A stretch of DNA of 61,391 nucleotides from Streptomyces actuosus (GTDB lineage Bacteria; Actinomycetota; Actinomycetes; Streptomycetales; Streptomycetaceae). A model generated the notes under the pieces. That model was given only the letters and a program-made list of their open reading frames with translations, did no database searches and was not told the DNA's origin. Positions within the stretch are counted from its first letter, which is position 1. Every line of letters begins with the position of its first letter. The position numbers and the translations under genes were made by a program. The stretch covers positions 1 through 61,391 of the forward strand of contig NZ_JAFFZS010000042.1 of NCBI RefSeq assembly GCF_016921115.1, written 5' to 3'. Below are positions 37,734 to 47,800 of this stretch, piece after piece.

Positions 37734-39251
37734 TCAGGCGACGGCGGCCCGTGCCCCGGAGGTGGTGCCGTCGGCGTGGGACCGGTCGTCGAGCGCGGGC
37801 AGCGTCACATGGAACCACGCACCCCGCTCGGACGGCCGGAGAGCGATCGAGCCGCCGTGTGCCTTGACGATCGCCGCGGCCACGGTCAGCCCCAGTCCCC
37901 GGCCCCGGGAGGGATCGCCGTCCGGGGCCGGCGGAGTGCTCGCCGCGCGGAAGAACGGCTCGAAGACGTGACGCCGGGCCGCCTCAGGGACTCCCGGACC
38001 CTCGTCCACCACGTCGATGACCTGCCGGTCGCCGTCCAGTCGCAGCCGCACTTCGGCGGAGGTGCTCTCGGGGGTGTGGGCCAGCACGTTGGCGACGAGA
38101 TGGCCGATCACCTCCGCCAGCCGGTGCCGATCCCCCTCCACCAGGTGGGTGGAGGACTCCGTCACGCAGCGCAGCGAGCGCCGGGTGCCGGGGGGCTGGG
38201 CGCGGGTCGTCGCGTCGGCGCACAACCGAGCCAGGTCCACCGGACGCTGTTCGAGAAGCCCGCCCTGGCTCAGCCGGGCCAGCAGCAGCAGGTCCTCGAC
38301 CAGCTGGTTCATCCGGTGGATCTCTCGTTCCACCTGTTCCATCGCCTGGTCGAGGCGGCGCGGGTCGTCCAGGGCCCCGATGCGGGCCAGTTGGGTGTAC
38401 CCGGTGATGGTGGTCAGCGGTGTGCGCAGCTCATGGCTGGCAGCACCGACCAGTTGGTGCAGCCGATGCTCTGCCTGCGCGCGTTGAGCGGCCCCCTCCT
38501 GGATGCGTTGCAGCAGGTAGTTGAGCGTGTCGGCAGTGCCCTGGAGGCCTCTGGCCGACCGTCGGACCTCGGGAAGCCGTTCGGAGGCCTCGTCACTGGA
38601 CTCCGCGATCCGGCGGGCGTTGCGGGTCATCTCCCGGATGGGCATGACGGTTCGCCGGGCACACCACAGGACGACGCATGCCAGAAGCGCGAGCACCAGA
38701 CCACCGACGGCGAGTTCGGTGCGGACGACAGGGCTCGTCGCCGTCTGCTCCCCGGGCTCGCCGTCCACGGCGGCCGGCGGGGACTGAGCCGGGCGGCCGT
38801 CGTCCAGCGGGCGGGCCGGCGCCACCCGTCCAGTCCCTCGTACCGCGGCGTACGCCGCGGTACGAGGGACGTCGAACCGTCCTCCCCCGTAGGTGGCTCG
38901 GACCGGTGCCGGCCGGGGGGTCGTCGCGACGACGCCGGGCCGCACCCACGGCACCCGCACCTCACCCCCAGCGTCGGAAGGCGCCGTCGGGACGTGCCGC
39001 AGGGCAGGCGGTGGGTCGTGAGGCTCGGGGAGTGCCCGATGCTCACGGCGCCGGTCGTCCCCGACCCGCTGATCGCTGTGGTCCCGGGGGCGGTCGGGCG
39101 GGGCGAGCCCGCAGCAGCCGCCCGTACCGAGCACACCGATGGCGGTGACGGCCAGCAGAACCCGGGTGAGCGTGCGGGGCTTCGGCTTCCGTGCGGAACG
39201 GATCCGGCCTGCCCCGCTGCGGTTCGTGGTGGCGCCGGCGGCGGTGGGCAT
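37734..39251 (-). CDS. Membrane sensor histidine kinase with HAMP, partner of the OmpR-type regulator
   Basis: 505 residues. First membrane helix TRVLLAVTAIGVLG, extracytoplasmic region of about 140 residues, second helix VGGLVLALLACVVLWCA, then a HAMP-like linker (MPIREMTRNARRIAESSD). The catalytic core has H-box GAASHELRTPLTTITGY, N-box IGHLVANVLAHTPE, G1 VVDEGPGVPE and G2 GRGLGLTVAAAI. The ATG at 39251 lies 4 bases after the stop of the response regulator, so the pair is co-translated. The sensory input is not evident from the sequence. A perfect 38-base palindrome lies inside the part encoding the sensor domain. Confidence 0.9.
   Translation of the reverse strand: MPTAAGATTNRSGAGRIRSARKPKPRTLTRVLLAVTAIGVLGTGGCCGLAPPDRPRDHSDQRVGDDRRREHRALPEPHDPPPALRHVPTAPSDAGGEVRVPWVRPGVVATTPRPAPVRATYGGGRFDVPRTAAYAAVRGTGRVAPARPLDDGRPAQSPPAAVDGEPGEQTATSPVVRTELAVGGLVLALLACVVLWCARRTVMPIREMTRNARRIAESSDEASERLPEVRRSARGLQGTADTLNYLLQRIQEGAAQRAQAEHRLHQLVGAASHELRTPLTTITGYTQLARIGALDDPRRLDQAMEQVEREIHRMNQLVEDLLLLARLSQGGLLEQRPVDLARLCADATTRAQPPGTRRSLRCVTESSTHLVEGDRHRLAEVIGHLVANVLAHTPESTSAEVRLRLDGDRQVIDVVDEGPGVPEAARRHVFEPFFRAASTPPAPDGDPSRGRGLGLTVAAAIVKAHGGSIALRPSERGAWFHVTLPALDDRSHADGTTSGARAAVA
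38833..38870. repeat. Perfect 38-base palindrome inside the histidine kinase gene
   Basis: The two 19-base halves are exact reverse complements with no spacer, centred on CGTACG. It encodes part of the extracytoplasmic domain (VPRTAAYAAVRGTG) on the minus strand. Such a long perfect palindrome in coding DNA can form a cruciform or a strong mRNA hairpin. Confidence 0.9.
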
Positions 39252-39255
39252 GGGC

Positions 39256-39996
39256 TCAGCCCTCCGGGACGGGCGGGGGAGGGCTGGAACGCACCAGATA
39301 GCCCGCTCCGCGGACGGTGTGGATGAGGGACTGGTCGGTGTCACCGAGTTTGCGGCGCAGGTAGTAGATGTACGTCTCGACGATCCCCGACTCGCCCTGG
39401 AAGTCGTAGCTCCACACGTTGTCGAGCATCTGCGCCTTGGAGATCACCTGATCGGCGTTCTCCAGCAGGTACCGCAGCAGTGCGAACTCCGTCGAGGACA
39501 ACTGCACCGGCTGCCCGTGCCGCCACACCTCCCGGGTGTCGCGGTCCAGTTCCACCCAACCGGCCCGGAGCCTGCGGCTGTTGGACGGCACCAGCTCACG
39601 TCCGCGGCGCATGACGGCGCGGATCCGCGCCACCACCTCGTTGAGGTCGAACGGCTTGGTGACGTAGTCGTCGGCCAGTTCGAGTCCGCGGATCTTGTCC
39701 GAGACGGCGTCCCGCGCCGTCACGAACAGCACGGGCGCCTGGACGCCCGTCTCCCGCAGGCGCCGGCAGACCTCGAAGCCGTCCATGTCGGGCAGCACGA
39801 CGTCCAGCAGGATCACGTCCGGGGCGTGTCGGGCGGCCTGGGCGAGGGCCTCGGCCCCGCATACCGCGGTGACCACGTCGAACCCCATGAACTGGAGCGC
39901 CATCGTGAGCATGGAGGCGATGCTGGACTCGTCCTCCACGACGAGTACCGTCGACTTCGCGGGCGTGTCGCTTCTGGTCATCGTGTGTCGCACCAT
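39256..39996 (-). CDS. OmpR/PhoB-type DNA-binding response regulator
   Basis: 246 residues. The receiver domain starts TVLVVEDESS (acidic pocket), with the phospho-acceptor Asp in VILLDVVLPDMDG, Thr in VLFVTARDA and Lys in DDYVTKPFD. The C-terminal winged helix has LSSTEFALLRYL, IVETYIYYLRRKLG and IHTVRGAGYLVR. It ends 4 bases before its kinase gene. Two in-frame ATGs (39996 and 39981) are possible and neither has a clear ribosome site. It is divergent from the PucR-like regulator gene, so the 40 kb gap probably holds both promoters. Confidence 0.92.
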   Translation of the reverse strand: MVRHTMTRSDTPAKSTVLVVEDESSIASMLTMALQFMGFDVVTAVCGAEALAQAARHAPDVILLDVVLPDMDGFEVCRRLRETGVQAPVLFVTARDAVSDKIRGLELADDYVTKPFDLNEVVARIRAVMRRGRELVPSNSRRLRAGWVELDRDTREVWRHGQPVQLSSTEFALLRYLLENADQVISKAQMLDNVWSYDFQGESGIVETYIYYLRRKLGDTDQSLIHTVRGAGYLVRSSPPPPVPEG

Positions 39997-40162
39997 AGGA
40001 GTGAGTTCGGACCTGCGCTGCCGCTGGTGAGTCGAAGGAGACAGGAACCACTTGCCGTTGTGGTCATGATGGCACAGGGGTGATCGGGCGGCTCAGGATT
40101 CCGAGCGCTCTCTGAGCGTACTTTGATGCACCCTTGATGTTGGTGGTCTTGGCTGACCGGAT

Positions 40163-41356
40163 ATGAAGACATACGTGGGGGCGCCCCCCGAGCGCGACCT
40201 GCTCTTCCCGGCCGAAAGCACGACGGGGAACGACGACGCCGACGAAGCCCGACGCAGAATCCAGTGGGAGATCTTCTCCGCACTGACCGAGGTCGTGTCC
40301 GGTCAGGGAGACTGGAGCACCGAGAGTGCGGCCCGCATCCGCGCGGAGGGTCGCGCCTGGGCGCGGTGCGGCGGATCCGTCGACGATCTGCTCGCCATGC
40401 TGCGCACGATGACGCGCCGGCTCATCAACCGCTGCACGGTCAGCGGCCAGGAGCAGGACTCGATGGGGTACGAGGTCACCGTCCTGCGGCTCGGGGACGC
40501 GGGTCGCCGGGTCGGCCGCGAACTGAGCTGCGGCTTCTTCGAGGAGGAAGTCGACGCCGCTCCCGAGCCGCCTCCGCGGACGCCCTCCGCCGCCGACGTC
40601 CCGGGAACCGGCCCCGGCGCCTGCGCGGTGCTGGGTGTCCGCGCACCGTCCTGCACGCGCGCCGACATCGACCGGGCGGTCGGGCGCCACGCCGTCGCCA
40701 CCGTGCTCGGATCCTCGGAGGGCGTTCACGTGTTGCTCTCCGCCACCGATCAGGAGGAGGCCGTCGCGCTGGCCCGCGCGGTCCACCAGGACCTTCAGGG
40801 CGAGGTGTGGATCGCCGTCCACCGGCAGGACTCCCGGGCCGGCCACGCGGACCCGCGCGAACAGCCCGACGAGGGAGTGCTGTCCGTCGTCGACGGCATC
40901 TGCGCCACCCTCCTCGCCCTCGGCTCCCCGCCCGGCGTGTACGAACTCGACGACGTCCTGGTCGAGTACGGCGCCGCGGCGACACCCGCCGTCTCCGAAC
41001 GACTCGTCCGCATGGTCGAGCCGCTGCACGAGCACCCCGTGCTGTGGGAGACCCTCGCCGCTCTCATCGCCGCCGACGGCGTGCGTCACCGGGCCTGTCT
41101 CCGCCTGGGAGTCCACCGCAACACGCTCGACCGCCGGCTGCAGCGGATCGCCCTGCTGACCGGCCAGCGCCCTGAAGGACTGCGCGGCCTGGCCACCCTG
41201 CGCGCGGCCCTCGCCGTGGTCGCCGTGACCCGCCTCAGGCGCAGCGCCCTCCTCGCCGGGTACGACGCCGCCGCACAGGTGCACCAGGCGCTCCCGGCCC
41301 TCCCACCGTCGCCCCCGGCGGCGCTCCAGGCCCGTCCCGTCGCCTCGGCCCTCTGA
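40163..41356 (+). CDS. PucR/CdaR-like transcriptional regulator
   Basis: 397 residues. The N-terminal ~115 residues resemble a RsbT-co-antagonist/PucR-like sensory region and the middle a GGDEF-like CdaR region. The C-terminus has the PucR-type helix-turn-helix (ALIAADGVRHRACLRLGVHR, then NTLDRRLQRIALLTG). Proteins of this class often control metabolic or secondary-metabolite genes. It is monocistronic, and its target is unknown. Confidence in the class rests on the C-terminal HTH. Confidence 0.82.
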   Translation: MKTYVGAPPERDLLFPAESTTGNDDADEARRRIQWEIFSALTEVVSGQGDWSTESAARIRAEGRAWARCGGSVDDLLAMLRTMTRRLINRCTVSGQEQDSMGYEVTVLRLGDAGRRVGRELSCGFFEEEVDAAPEPPPRTPSAADVPGTGPGACAVLGVRAPSCTRADIDRAVGRHAVATVLGSSEGVHVLLSATDQEEAVALARAVHQDLQGEVWIAVHRQDSRAGHADPREQPDEGVLSVVDGICATLLALGSPPGVYELDDVLVEYGAAATPAVSERLVRMVEPLHEHPVLWETLAALIAADGVRHRACLRLGVHRNTLDRRLQRIALLTGQRPEGLRGLATLRAALAVVAVTRLRRSALLAGYDAAAQVHQALPALPPSPPAALQARPVASAL

Positions 41357-41981
41357 CGCCGACCCGTCACCCACCTACCGATTCCGGCCCGGTCCACCCT
41401 CACCTGATCCGAACGACCCGGCCCGGGCGACCCCGCCCCTTCCCCCCGGATGCGGCCCCACCCCAACGGCCGCCCTCCCGAATCCGCAGGCCCGCGTGCC
41501 GGACCCCGTCGCCCGCGCACCCGCACCCCCCGGTTCCCGTGTCCAGGCCGACGAGCCCGCAAGGCCGTACCACGTCCCCCACGCGCCGACCGTGGCCCGA
41601 CCGGCCCAGAAGGCGCACCAGCCGTCCGGCCCCGGGCGACGATTAGGCCCGCACCCGCGAGCGGCCGTGACGCGATCCGCTGCCCGCGCCGAGGCGAACG
41701 GACGGCACCGCGTCCGACACGGTGACGGCACACCCCGACGAACAGCGACTCACGCGGTCCCCACCCGACCGTCCGGCTCTCCCCGCGCCCCGGCGAGCCC
41801 CCGGCCCGTCGTCCACCGGCACGACGATCGGGTGCGCCGCTTTGCGGTCGACATGGGAGACCGAGCACACTTGCGACGCGTGCCCCGGGACCGGCCTGCC
41901 GGAACAACCCCCATCGATGCAACCCCCGAACGGGCAGGTACACCTGGCGTGTCCCTTCCCGGAAGTGATTGAGGAGTCGCG
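41357..41981. other. Intergenic region upstream of a LAL regulator
   Basis: About 0.6 kb without a credible gene. It is C-rich on the + strand in its first half (many CCCC runs) and becomes more balanced near 41820-41975, where the promoter of the downstream regulator should lie. No repeat or RNA gene was identified. Confidence 0.35.
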
Positions 41982-44843
41982 ATGGCCCTGCTCGGCGCCG
42001 GAGACGCGAAGACCGCAGCCGACGAGGCCCCGCCGCGGCTCGTCGGCCGGGACACGGAACTCTCCCTCATCCGCGAGCAGGTCAAGGGAGCAGGCCGGGC
42101 GGTGCTCCTGCGCGGGCCCGCCGGCATCGGCAAGACCCGGCTGATGCGCGCCGCGATCGACGCCGCGACCGAACAACTGGACGCCGACACCCGTGTCCTC
42201 ACGGCCAAGTGCCCGGAGAACGGCAGCAGCGCCTACGAAGTCGTCAGGGCACTGTTCACACCGTTGCGCCTGACCGAGGGCCACACCGCCGGGCACCCAC
42301 TGCTGCGCGGCAGCGCCCGCCTGGCGCTACCCGCCCTGATCCCGGGGCGCACGCCCGACGCCACTCCCGCCGACGTCTACGCCGTGATGCAGGGCCTGTA
42401 CTGGCTCACGGCCGGACTCGCCGCCGAGCGCCCCGTCGTACTCGCCGTCGACGACCTGCAATGGTGCGACGAGGCGTCGTTGCGCTGGCTCGGCTTCCTG
42501 CTCCGGCGTGCCAAGGACCTGCCGGTCGTGCTGGTGCTGACCCTGCGTACCGAGGCCGAGGAGCCGCTGCCCGCCGCGCTCGAGGAGATGGCCGACATCC
42601 CCTCCTGCCTCACCCTCGATGTGCACCCCCTCGGCGAGGACGACGTGGGCGACCTCCTCGCCCACTCCCTCGGCGACCGACCCGAGGACGAACTCGTCGC
42701 CAGCTGCATGCAGATCACCGGCGGCACTCCCTTCCTCGTGCACCTGCTGGCCGACCGGTGGAAGGAGCAGGCCCCCCTGCCCGACGCCGACCAGCGGACA
42801 CCCGATCAGGGAGCCGACCTCGGGCTGGTGGCCCGCTTCCAGATCGACCGGCTCACGGCCGAACGGCTCTCCGTGGCACGGGCCGTGGCCGTGCTGGAGG
42901 AGAAGGCCGTCGAAACGGTGGCCGCCCTCGCCGGCGTCCAGCCGGACCCCGCACGGCGTGTCGTCGAGGAACTGCGCGCCGCCGGGCTGTTGCGGCCCGA
43001 CTCCCTCACCTACCGGCACGACCTCATCCGAGAAGCCGTCCTGCAGACCATGCGACCCGCCGAGCGCACCGAACTGTACGAGCGCGCCGCCCGGCTCCTC
43101 GACGACACCGGACGCCCCGCCGAGGAGATCGCCGTCCAGCTCCTGCGCCTGCCGGGAACCCCCGACCCCTGGATGGTCACCGCCCTGCGCTCCGCCGCAC
43201 TCGGCGCCGAACTGCGGGGCGCCCCCGCCACGGCCGGCAAGTACCTCAGCCGCGCCCTGCGCCATGACCCTCACGACCTTGAACTGCTGTCCCACGCGGC
43301 CAGGGTCTTCGGTCACATCGCCCCCGGCACCGCCCTGCGCCACCTGGAACACGCGCTGTCCCTGCCGGCCGACCACCGCACGCGATGCCGACTCGTCCTG
43401 CAGTACGGCGTCACCTCACTCGGCGCCCACAACTCGCTGCGCGCCTTCGACCTCGTCAACGAGACCCTCGACCTGACCGCCCGGGAACTGGGCACTTCCC
43501 CCGCCGACCGGGCCCTGCGCGCCCGCGTGGAGGCGATGGTCCTGATCTCCGGCCTGGACGAGACGTCGACGGTCGCGCGCGTGAGCCGGCGCTTCCGGGA
43601 CCGCACGCCCCCGCTGGGAGAGACGGCGGACGAGCGCGTGCTGCTGGGCATGCTCTGCGCCCTGCGCACCCTGGAGGGCCGTCCCGCCCCTGTCTCCGCC
43701 GCCGAACGCGTACTGCGCCTCGGCGACGGCCCCCAGGGCGGCTGGGGAGTGCTCGGCGCCGCCCTCACCCTGTATCTGGCCGACGTGATCCCCCCTGTCG
43801 ACACCGCGTTGACCGCGGTCCTCGATCAGGCCCAGAGCCGCGGCGAGGCCTGGCGGTGCGCCCTCGTCTCGGCGACCCGCGCACAGGTCCACCTCTGGGC
43901 CGGGAACGTCACCCGGGCCCTGTCCGACGCGCAGTTCTCCCACGACCTTCTGGACCGGGAACTGCGGGTGGAGACCTCGGTCACCCCGCAGTGCACCCTG
44001 GCGGCCGTCCACGTGCAACGCGGCGAGCCGGAAAGGGCACAGCACCTGCTCGACCTGATCCGGCGGCCCAGGCTGGAGCAGTTCACCCTGGAATACCACG
44101 CGTACCTGATGGCCCTGGCCCGCACCCGAGCGGCGCTGGGCGACCTCGGGGGGGCCCGGGAGCATCTGCTGCGCTGCGGCGACAGCCTCGCCGCGGCCGG
44201 CATCGGCAACCCGGTGCTGGCGCCCTGGTGGTTCGACGCCGCCCAGGTGCTCGCCCGGCTCGGGCGCGAGCACGAGGGGCTCGACATCCTCGAGCGCGTC
44301 GCGGCGTCGGTCGAGGAGTGGGGGACCGCCAGGGCGCACGGCATGCTCTGCCTGGCCCGCGGTGTCCTCACCCCGGGTGACGCCGGCCTCGAGTTTCTGA
44401 CGGAGGCCGCCGAACTGCTCGTCGGCAGCCCCGCCCGGCTCGAGCACGCCCGGGCCGAATACTTCCTCGGTCGGCGCCTGTCCGACCGCGGTGACGCACG
44501 GGGCGCCCGGATCCGGCTGCACCGCTCGATCGACGTCGCGGTCCTGTGCGGGGACAAACTGCTGCTCGACGAGGTCCGCCCGGTCCTCGGCGCCGCGCGG
44601 GGCCGGCTGCGGCAGGGGACCACCTCGCCCGCCGAGTCCCTCAGCGGAGGCGAGCGCCAGGTCGCCGAGCGTGCGGCCGCGGGGGCCACCAACCGGGAGA
44701 TCGCCGAAGCCCTGTTCCTCACCCAGCGGACTGTCGAGTTCCACCTGACCAGTGTGTACCGCAAACTCGGAATCCGGGGCCGTCACCAGATCGCGGCCGC
44801 CCTCACCGGGGACCCGACCGGCGGTGGATCGGCGCGGCTCTAG
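41982..44843 (+). CDS. LAL-family transcriptional regulator
   Basis: 953 residues with GAGGAG seven bases before the ATG. The N-terminal ATPase has Walker A LLRGPAGIGKTRLMR and Walker B VVLAVDDLQWCDEASLRW; a long helical middle is followed by a complete C-terminal LuxR HTH (LSGGERQVAERAAAGATNRE, continuing into TVEFHLTSVYRKLGI). It stands alone on the + strand between a PucR-like gene and a lipoprotein gene. It could control the PKS cluster or the neighbouring envelope genes; the sequence does not say which. Confidence 0.93.
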   Translation: MALLGAGDAKTAADEAPPRLVGRDTELSLIREQVKGAGRAVLLRGPAGIGKTRLMRAAIDAATEQLDADTRVLTAKCPENGSSAYEVVRALFTPLRLTEGHTAGHPLLRGSARLALPALIPGRTPDATPADVYAVMQGLYWLTAGLAAERPVVLAVDDLQWCDEASLRWLGFLLRRAKDLPVVLVLTLRTEAEEPLPAALEEMADIPSCLTLDVHPLGEDDVGDLLAHSLGDRPEDELVASCMQITGGTPFLVHLLADRWKEQAPLPDADQRTPDQGADLGLVARFQIDRLTAERLSVARAVAVLEEKAVETVAALAGVQPDPARRVVEELRAAGLLRPDSLTYRHDLIREAVLQTMRPAERTELYERAARLLDDTGRPAEEIAVQLLRLPGTPDPWMVTALRSAALGAELRGAPATAGKYLSRALRHDPHDLELLSHAARVFGHIAPGTALRHLEHALSLPADHRTRCRLVLQYGVTSLGAHNSLRAFDLVNETLDLTARELGTSPADRALRARVEAMVLISGLDETSTVARVSRRFRDRTPPLGETADERVLLGMLCALRTLEGRPAPVSAAERVLRLGDGPQGGWGVLGAALTLYLADVIPPVDTALTAVLDQAQSRGEAWRCALVSATRAQVHLWAGNVTRALSDAQFSHDLLDRELRVETSVTPQCTLAAVHVQRGEPERAQHLLDLIRRPRLEQFTLEYHAYLMALARTRAALGDLGGAREHLLRCGDSLAAAGIGNPVLAPWWFDAAQVLARLGREHEGLDILERVAASVEEWGTARAHGMLCLARGVLTPGDAGLEFLTEAAELLVGSPARLEHARAEYFLGRRLSDRGDARGARIRLHRSIDVAVLCGDKLLLDEVRPVLGAARGRLRQGTTSPAESLSGGERQVAERAAAGATNREIAEALFLTQRTVEFHLTSVYRKLGIRGRHQIAAALTGDPTGGGSARL

Positions 44844-44993
44844 GAAATCGGCAGGATCCCCGGGGTGATGCCTGCTCGGTCTGCCGCCCCCATCCGCATG
44901 ACGCTTGCCCCCGCCGCGGATCGCGGGCGGCCGGTGGCCGGCAGTCGGGGCAGGCATTCACCTGACGGTTCCGATGTCGGTAGGCTCCGGATC

Positions 44994-45902
44994 ATGCCCA
45001 TAGCGATGCGTAGACGTGCCGTCGGAGCCGCCGCTGTTGCTCTCGCCTTCGCCACGGCTGTCAGTGGCTGTTCGTCCGACTCCGGTCGCGGCGGGGGCGA
45101 TTCCGAACTGCTGCAGGAGTTGGGCACCCTGGCGGGTGACAACAGCACGGATCAGGTGACCTACGTCGACATGGCCGCGGTACGCAGACTGGGCGAGGCC
45201 GATGCCAAGCGGTTCACCACGGTCGGGAGGCCCGCCAACAGGTTGCTGGACTCCTACACGCCCGGGCCGTGGGGAGAGCACCTGGAGCTGAGCCAGATCG
45301 ACACCACGGTCGACGCCGAGGACACGGGCCGCTGGGTGGGCTCGTTCGACGCCGCGGCCATCACCGCCTCGCTGAAGTCGCACGGCTACACGTCCGGCCA
45401 AGAGGACGGTCGGCAGGTGTGGAAACACCCCGGCGGCACCCGGCCCTCGTTGGAGGTCTCCGACCACGAGATCGCCTACTCCTTCGGGGACACCGAGCCC
45501 ATGACGGACGTCCACCCGAAGAAGGGCGCCTCACTCGCCGACAGGGCGGAGTACCAGCGCCTCGCCGACTGCCTGGGCGACGTCTACCGTGCCGACATCG
45601 CTCCACTCACCGCCGCCAAACCGGTACGGCTGTCCGCGCTGGGCCAGCAGGCCGACTCCGCCGCCAGGAACACGGAGGTCCTCTGCGCCCTGGTCGAGGA
45701 CGAGGCGACCGCCGACCGCCTCCTGGACAGCCTGCGGTCGGTCGTCCGTGAGAAGGCTCCCCGGTACGACGGCACCGAGGTGACGGTCCAGAAGGGCGAC
45801 CGACCCGTGGTACGGGTCACCGTCCCGGACACCGCCGCCCAGCAGCCCGGCCGGCTGTTCCTCTCCGACATCGACCTGGGGTTGGCCGTCGCCGGCCTCT
45901 GA
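44994..45902 (+). CDS. Secreted lipoprotein of unknown function
   Basis: 302 residues. A signal peptide (MRRRAVGAAAVALAFATAVS) ends in the lipobox VSGC, so the mature protein is anchored to the outer face of the membrane. The remainder is soluble, with no recognised domain. ATGs at 44994 and 45006 are both possible; the second gives a standard signal peptide with positive charge at the start. It follows the LAL regulator by 150 bases. Confidence 0.8.
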   Translation: MPIAMRRRAVGAAAVALAFATAVSGCSSDSGRGGGDSELLQELGTLAGDNSTDQVTYVDMAAVRRLGEADAKRFTTVGRPANRLLDSYTPGPWGEHLELSQIDTTVDAEDTGRWVGSFDAAAITASLKSHGYTSGQEDGRQVWKHPGGTRPSLEVSDHEIAYSFGDTEPMTDVHPKKGASLADRAEYQRLADCLGDVYRADIAPLTAAKPVRLSALGQQADSAARNTEVLCALVEDEATADRLLDSLRSVVREKAPRYDGTEVTVQKGDRPVVRVTVPDTAAQQPGRLFLSDIDLGLAVAGL

Positions 45903-46262
45903 GCTCGTGTTCCACGGTGAACCCCTCCCGGTCCGAGCAACCTGGGACCGGGCGTCGACCGACGGCCGCGGTTCGGAGAGGACGCTGCGGACCGTCGGAA
46001 GCGGTGCCGTCGCGTCGGCGACGAACGAGGTTCTCTGCTCCTCCCTGAGGCCGATGCCCGTAACCGGCGTTCGCGTTTGAGTCGGGGCCACCCGCCCGCA
46101 CGACGTGCCGGCGTGCCGCCTGCGCAAGTCGACACCGAAGGGAACGGCACGAGATGAGCAGACGAGGGGTACGACGTCATCGCCCGGCGGCGGCGCTCGC
46201 GCGCACCGAACCGGGCACCCCCTTACCCGTGCCGGCCTCGGCGCTGAGGAGGTAGGTCGCGC
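45903..46262. other. Intergenic region, no gene seen
   Basis: About 360 bases lacking a frame with Streptomyces codon bias. It ends in a strong ribosome site (GAGGAGGT) for the downstream small gene. Confidence 0.3.
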
Positions 46263-46688
46263 ATGCGCATCGCACCGGCAGCGGCAGCCGCGACGGTGCT
46301 GCTGGGCGCTGTGCTGGGGGCCGGCGGTGAGTGTCCGCCGTCGGCGCGCGACGCCACCGTCTTGCACGCCGTCGCCCGGGTCCGGTCCGACGCCGGCCCG
46401 GGCCCTGCTGCCCTCGACGGCCAGGTCCCGGTCGGGGGCAGGGCCGTCGCGACGAGACGTGACGCCTTGAGCACCGGGAGTCCCGGGCACGGAACTCCCG
46501 GTGCGGGGGACCGAGCCATGACCACCCCGGGCCCCGGCGAGCCGGAGCGGGATCATCATGGTAAGGGCGTCGCGCAGGACATCGGCGGTTGGATCTCCCT
46601 GTCCGCGGTGCTGACCGCGGCCGCTGTCGCACTGATCGGTGGCCGACGCCGAGGACGTGAGGGGCGACACCGTGGGCGTCGAGCCTGA
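46263..46688 (+). CDS. Small secreted/membrane-anchored protein, unknown function
   Basis: 141 residues. The ATG is preceded by GAGGAGGT at good spacing. An N-terminal signal-like helix (MRIAPAAAAATVLLGAVLGA) is followed by a low-complexity, proline- and glycine-rich middle. A C-terminal membrane helix (ISLSAVLTAAAVALIGG) then leads into a basic tail (RRRGREGRHRGRRA). No sortase LPxTG is visible. The layout of hydrophobic helix plus basic tail is that of a single-pass envelope protein. Its role is unknown. Confidence 0.55.
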   Translation: MRIAPAAAAATVLLGAVLGAGGECPPSARDATVLHAVARVRSDAGPGPAALDGQVPVGGRAVATRRDALSTGSPGHGTPGAGDRAMTTPGPGEPERDHHGKGVAQDIGGWISLSAVLTAAAVALIGGRRRGREGRHRGRRA

Positions 46689-46933
46689 CGGCCCGGCGGA
46701 AGCGAAGGCCGCGGTCGCGATCGGGAACACGGGGGGCGAGGCCGCGGACGCTGAGGAGCCGGCCCTGGCCGCCAGCGCCCTGAATTGACAGCCAGTCACC
46801 TTCTCGGCAAAGGTGCGAACGCTGGCTCTCGTCGGCCCCCGGGGTGCTCGGCCGCCACCGCGCGGCCGCCGGCGACGGACGGCACCGGAGCCCGCGAGTG
46901 GTGCTCCTGCGTGCCGGTGAGGGGAGAACTGCA

Positions 46934-47593
46934 ATGATCACGGTAGTCGTCGCGGACGACGAGGAGCTGGTCCGGGAGAGCCTGCGGCTCATCCTCCAGA
47001 CGGACGACACCATCACCGTGGTGGCGGCAGTCGCGGACGGTGAGCAGGTCGTCGCCGCCGCGCGCTCCCACCAGCCCGACGTGGTTCTCACCGATGTGCA
47101 GATGCCGGCGACGGACGGGATCACGGCCGCCCTGGCCCTGCGGCGTCTGCCCCGACCGCCCCGCGTCGTCGTCCTCACCTCGTTCGCCCGGGACGAGTAC
47201 CTGTACTCCGCGCTCAAGGCCGGAGTCGACGGCTTCCTCCTCAAGGACACCCGTCCCCACGAACTCATCGACGCCATCAAGGTCGTCGCCCGCGGGGAGG
47301 CGATCATCTCCCCCTCCATGACGCGGACGCTGATGGAACAGTTCACCGTGCCGCACGAGGCCGTCCGTGCCCGGGAGCGTCTGGAGTCCCTGCCGCAGGA
47401 CCAGCGCACGATCCTGGCCCTCCTGGCCCAGGGGCTCTCGAACGCCGAGATCGGCGCCCGCATGCACCTGTCCGAGTCCCAGGTCAAGGTGCACGTCAGT
47501 CGGATACTGCGCCTCCTGGACTGCGCCAACCGGGTCCAGGCCGCGATCCTCGCCCACACCGCGGGGCTCACCCCGCCGACTGTTCCCTCCTGA
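46934..47593 (+). CDS. NarL/FixJ-type response regulator (orphan)
   Basis: 219 residues. The receiver domain has ITVVVADDEELVRESL, the phospho-acceptor Asp in VVLTDVQMPATDG, Thr/Ser in VVVLTSFARDEY and Lys in FLLKDTRPHEL. The C-terminal LuxR HTH is DQRTILALLAQGLSNAEIGA followed by SQVKVHVSRILRLL. The ATG at 46934 was chosen because it starts the receiver fold. No histidine kinase gene is adjacent, so it may be driven by a distant or shared kinase. Confidence 0.92.
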   Translation: MITVVVADDEELVRESLRLILQTDDTITVVAAVADGEQVVAAARSHQPDVVLTDVQMPATDGITAALALRRLPRPPRVVVLTSFARDEYLYSALKAGVDGFLLKDTRPHELIDAIKVVARGEAIISPSMTRTLMEQFTVPHEAVRARERLESLPQDQRTILALLAQGLSNAEIGARMHLSESQVKVHVSRILRLLDCANRVQAAILAHTAGLTPPTVPS

Positions 47594-47800
47594 TCGCACC
47601 GCCGTACCCGGCGGTGGTCGCGCCCTGCCCTGCCCCGTCCCGCCGCCGTGCCGGGCCACACCGTGCCCAGACGACCCGCCGTCGTCGAGGGGGGCGGGAT
47701 GCGGCCGCCCCTCCCCTCCACCGGCCGCAGACACCCCTGTGCCGTTCGTCGCGCCGAGGCTGGTTCTCCAGACGGATTCCGATCACTTTCGTTGCGGCTT

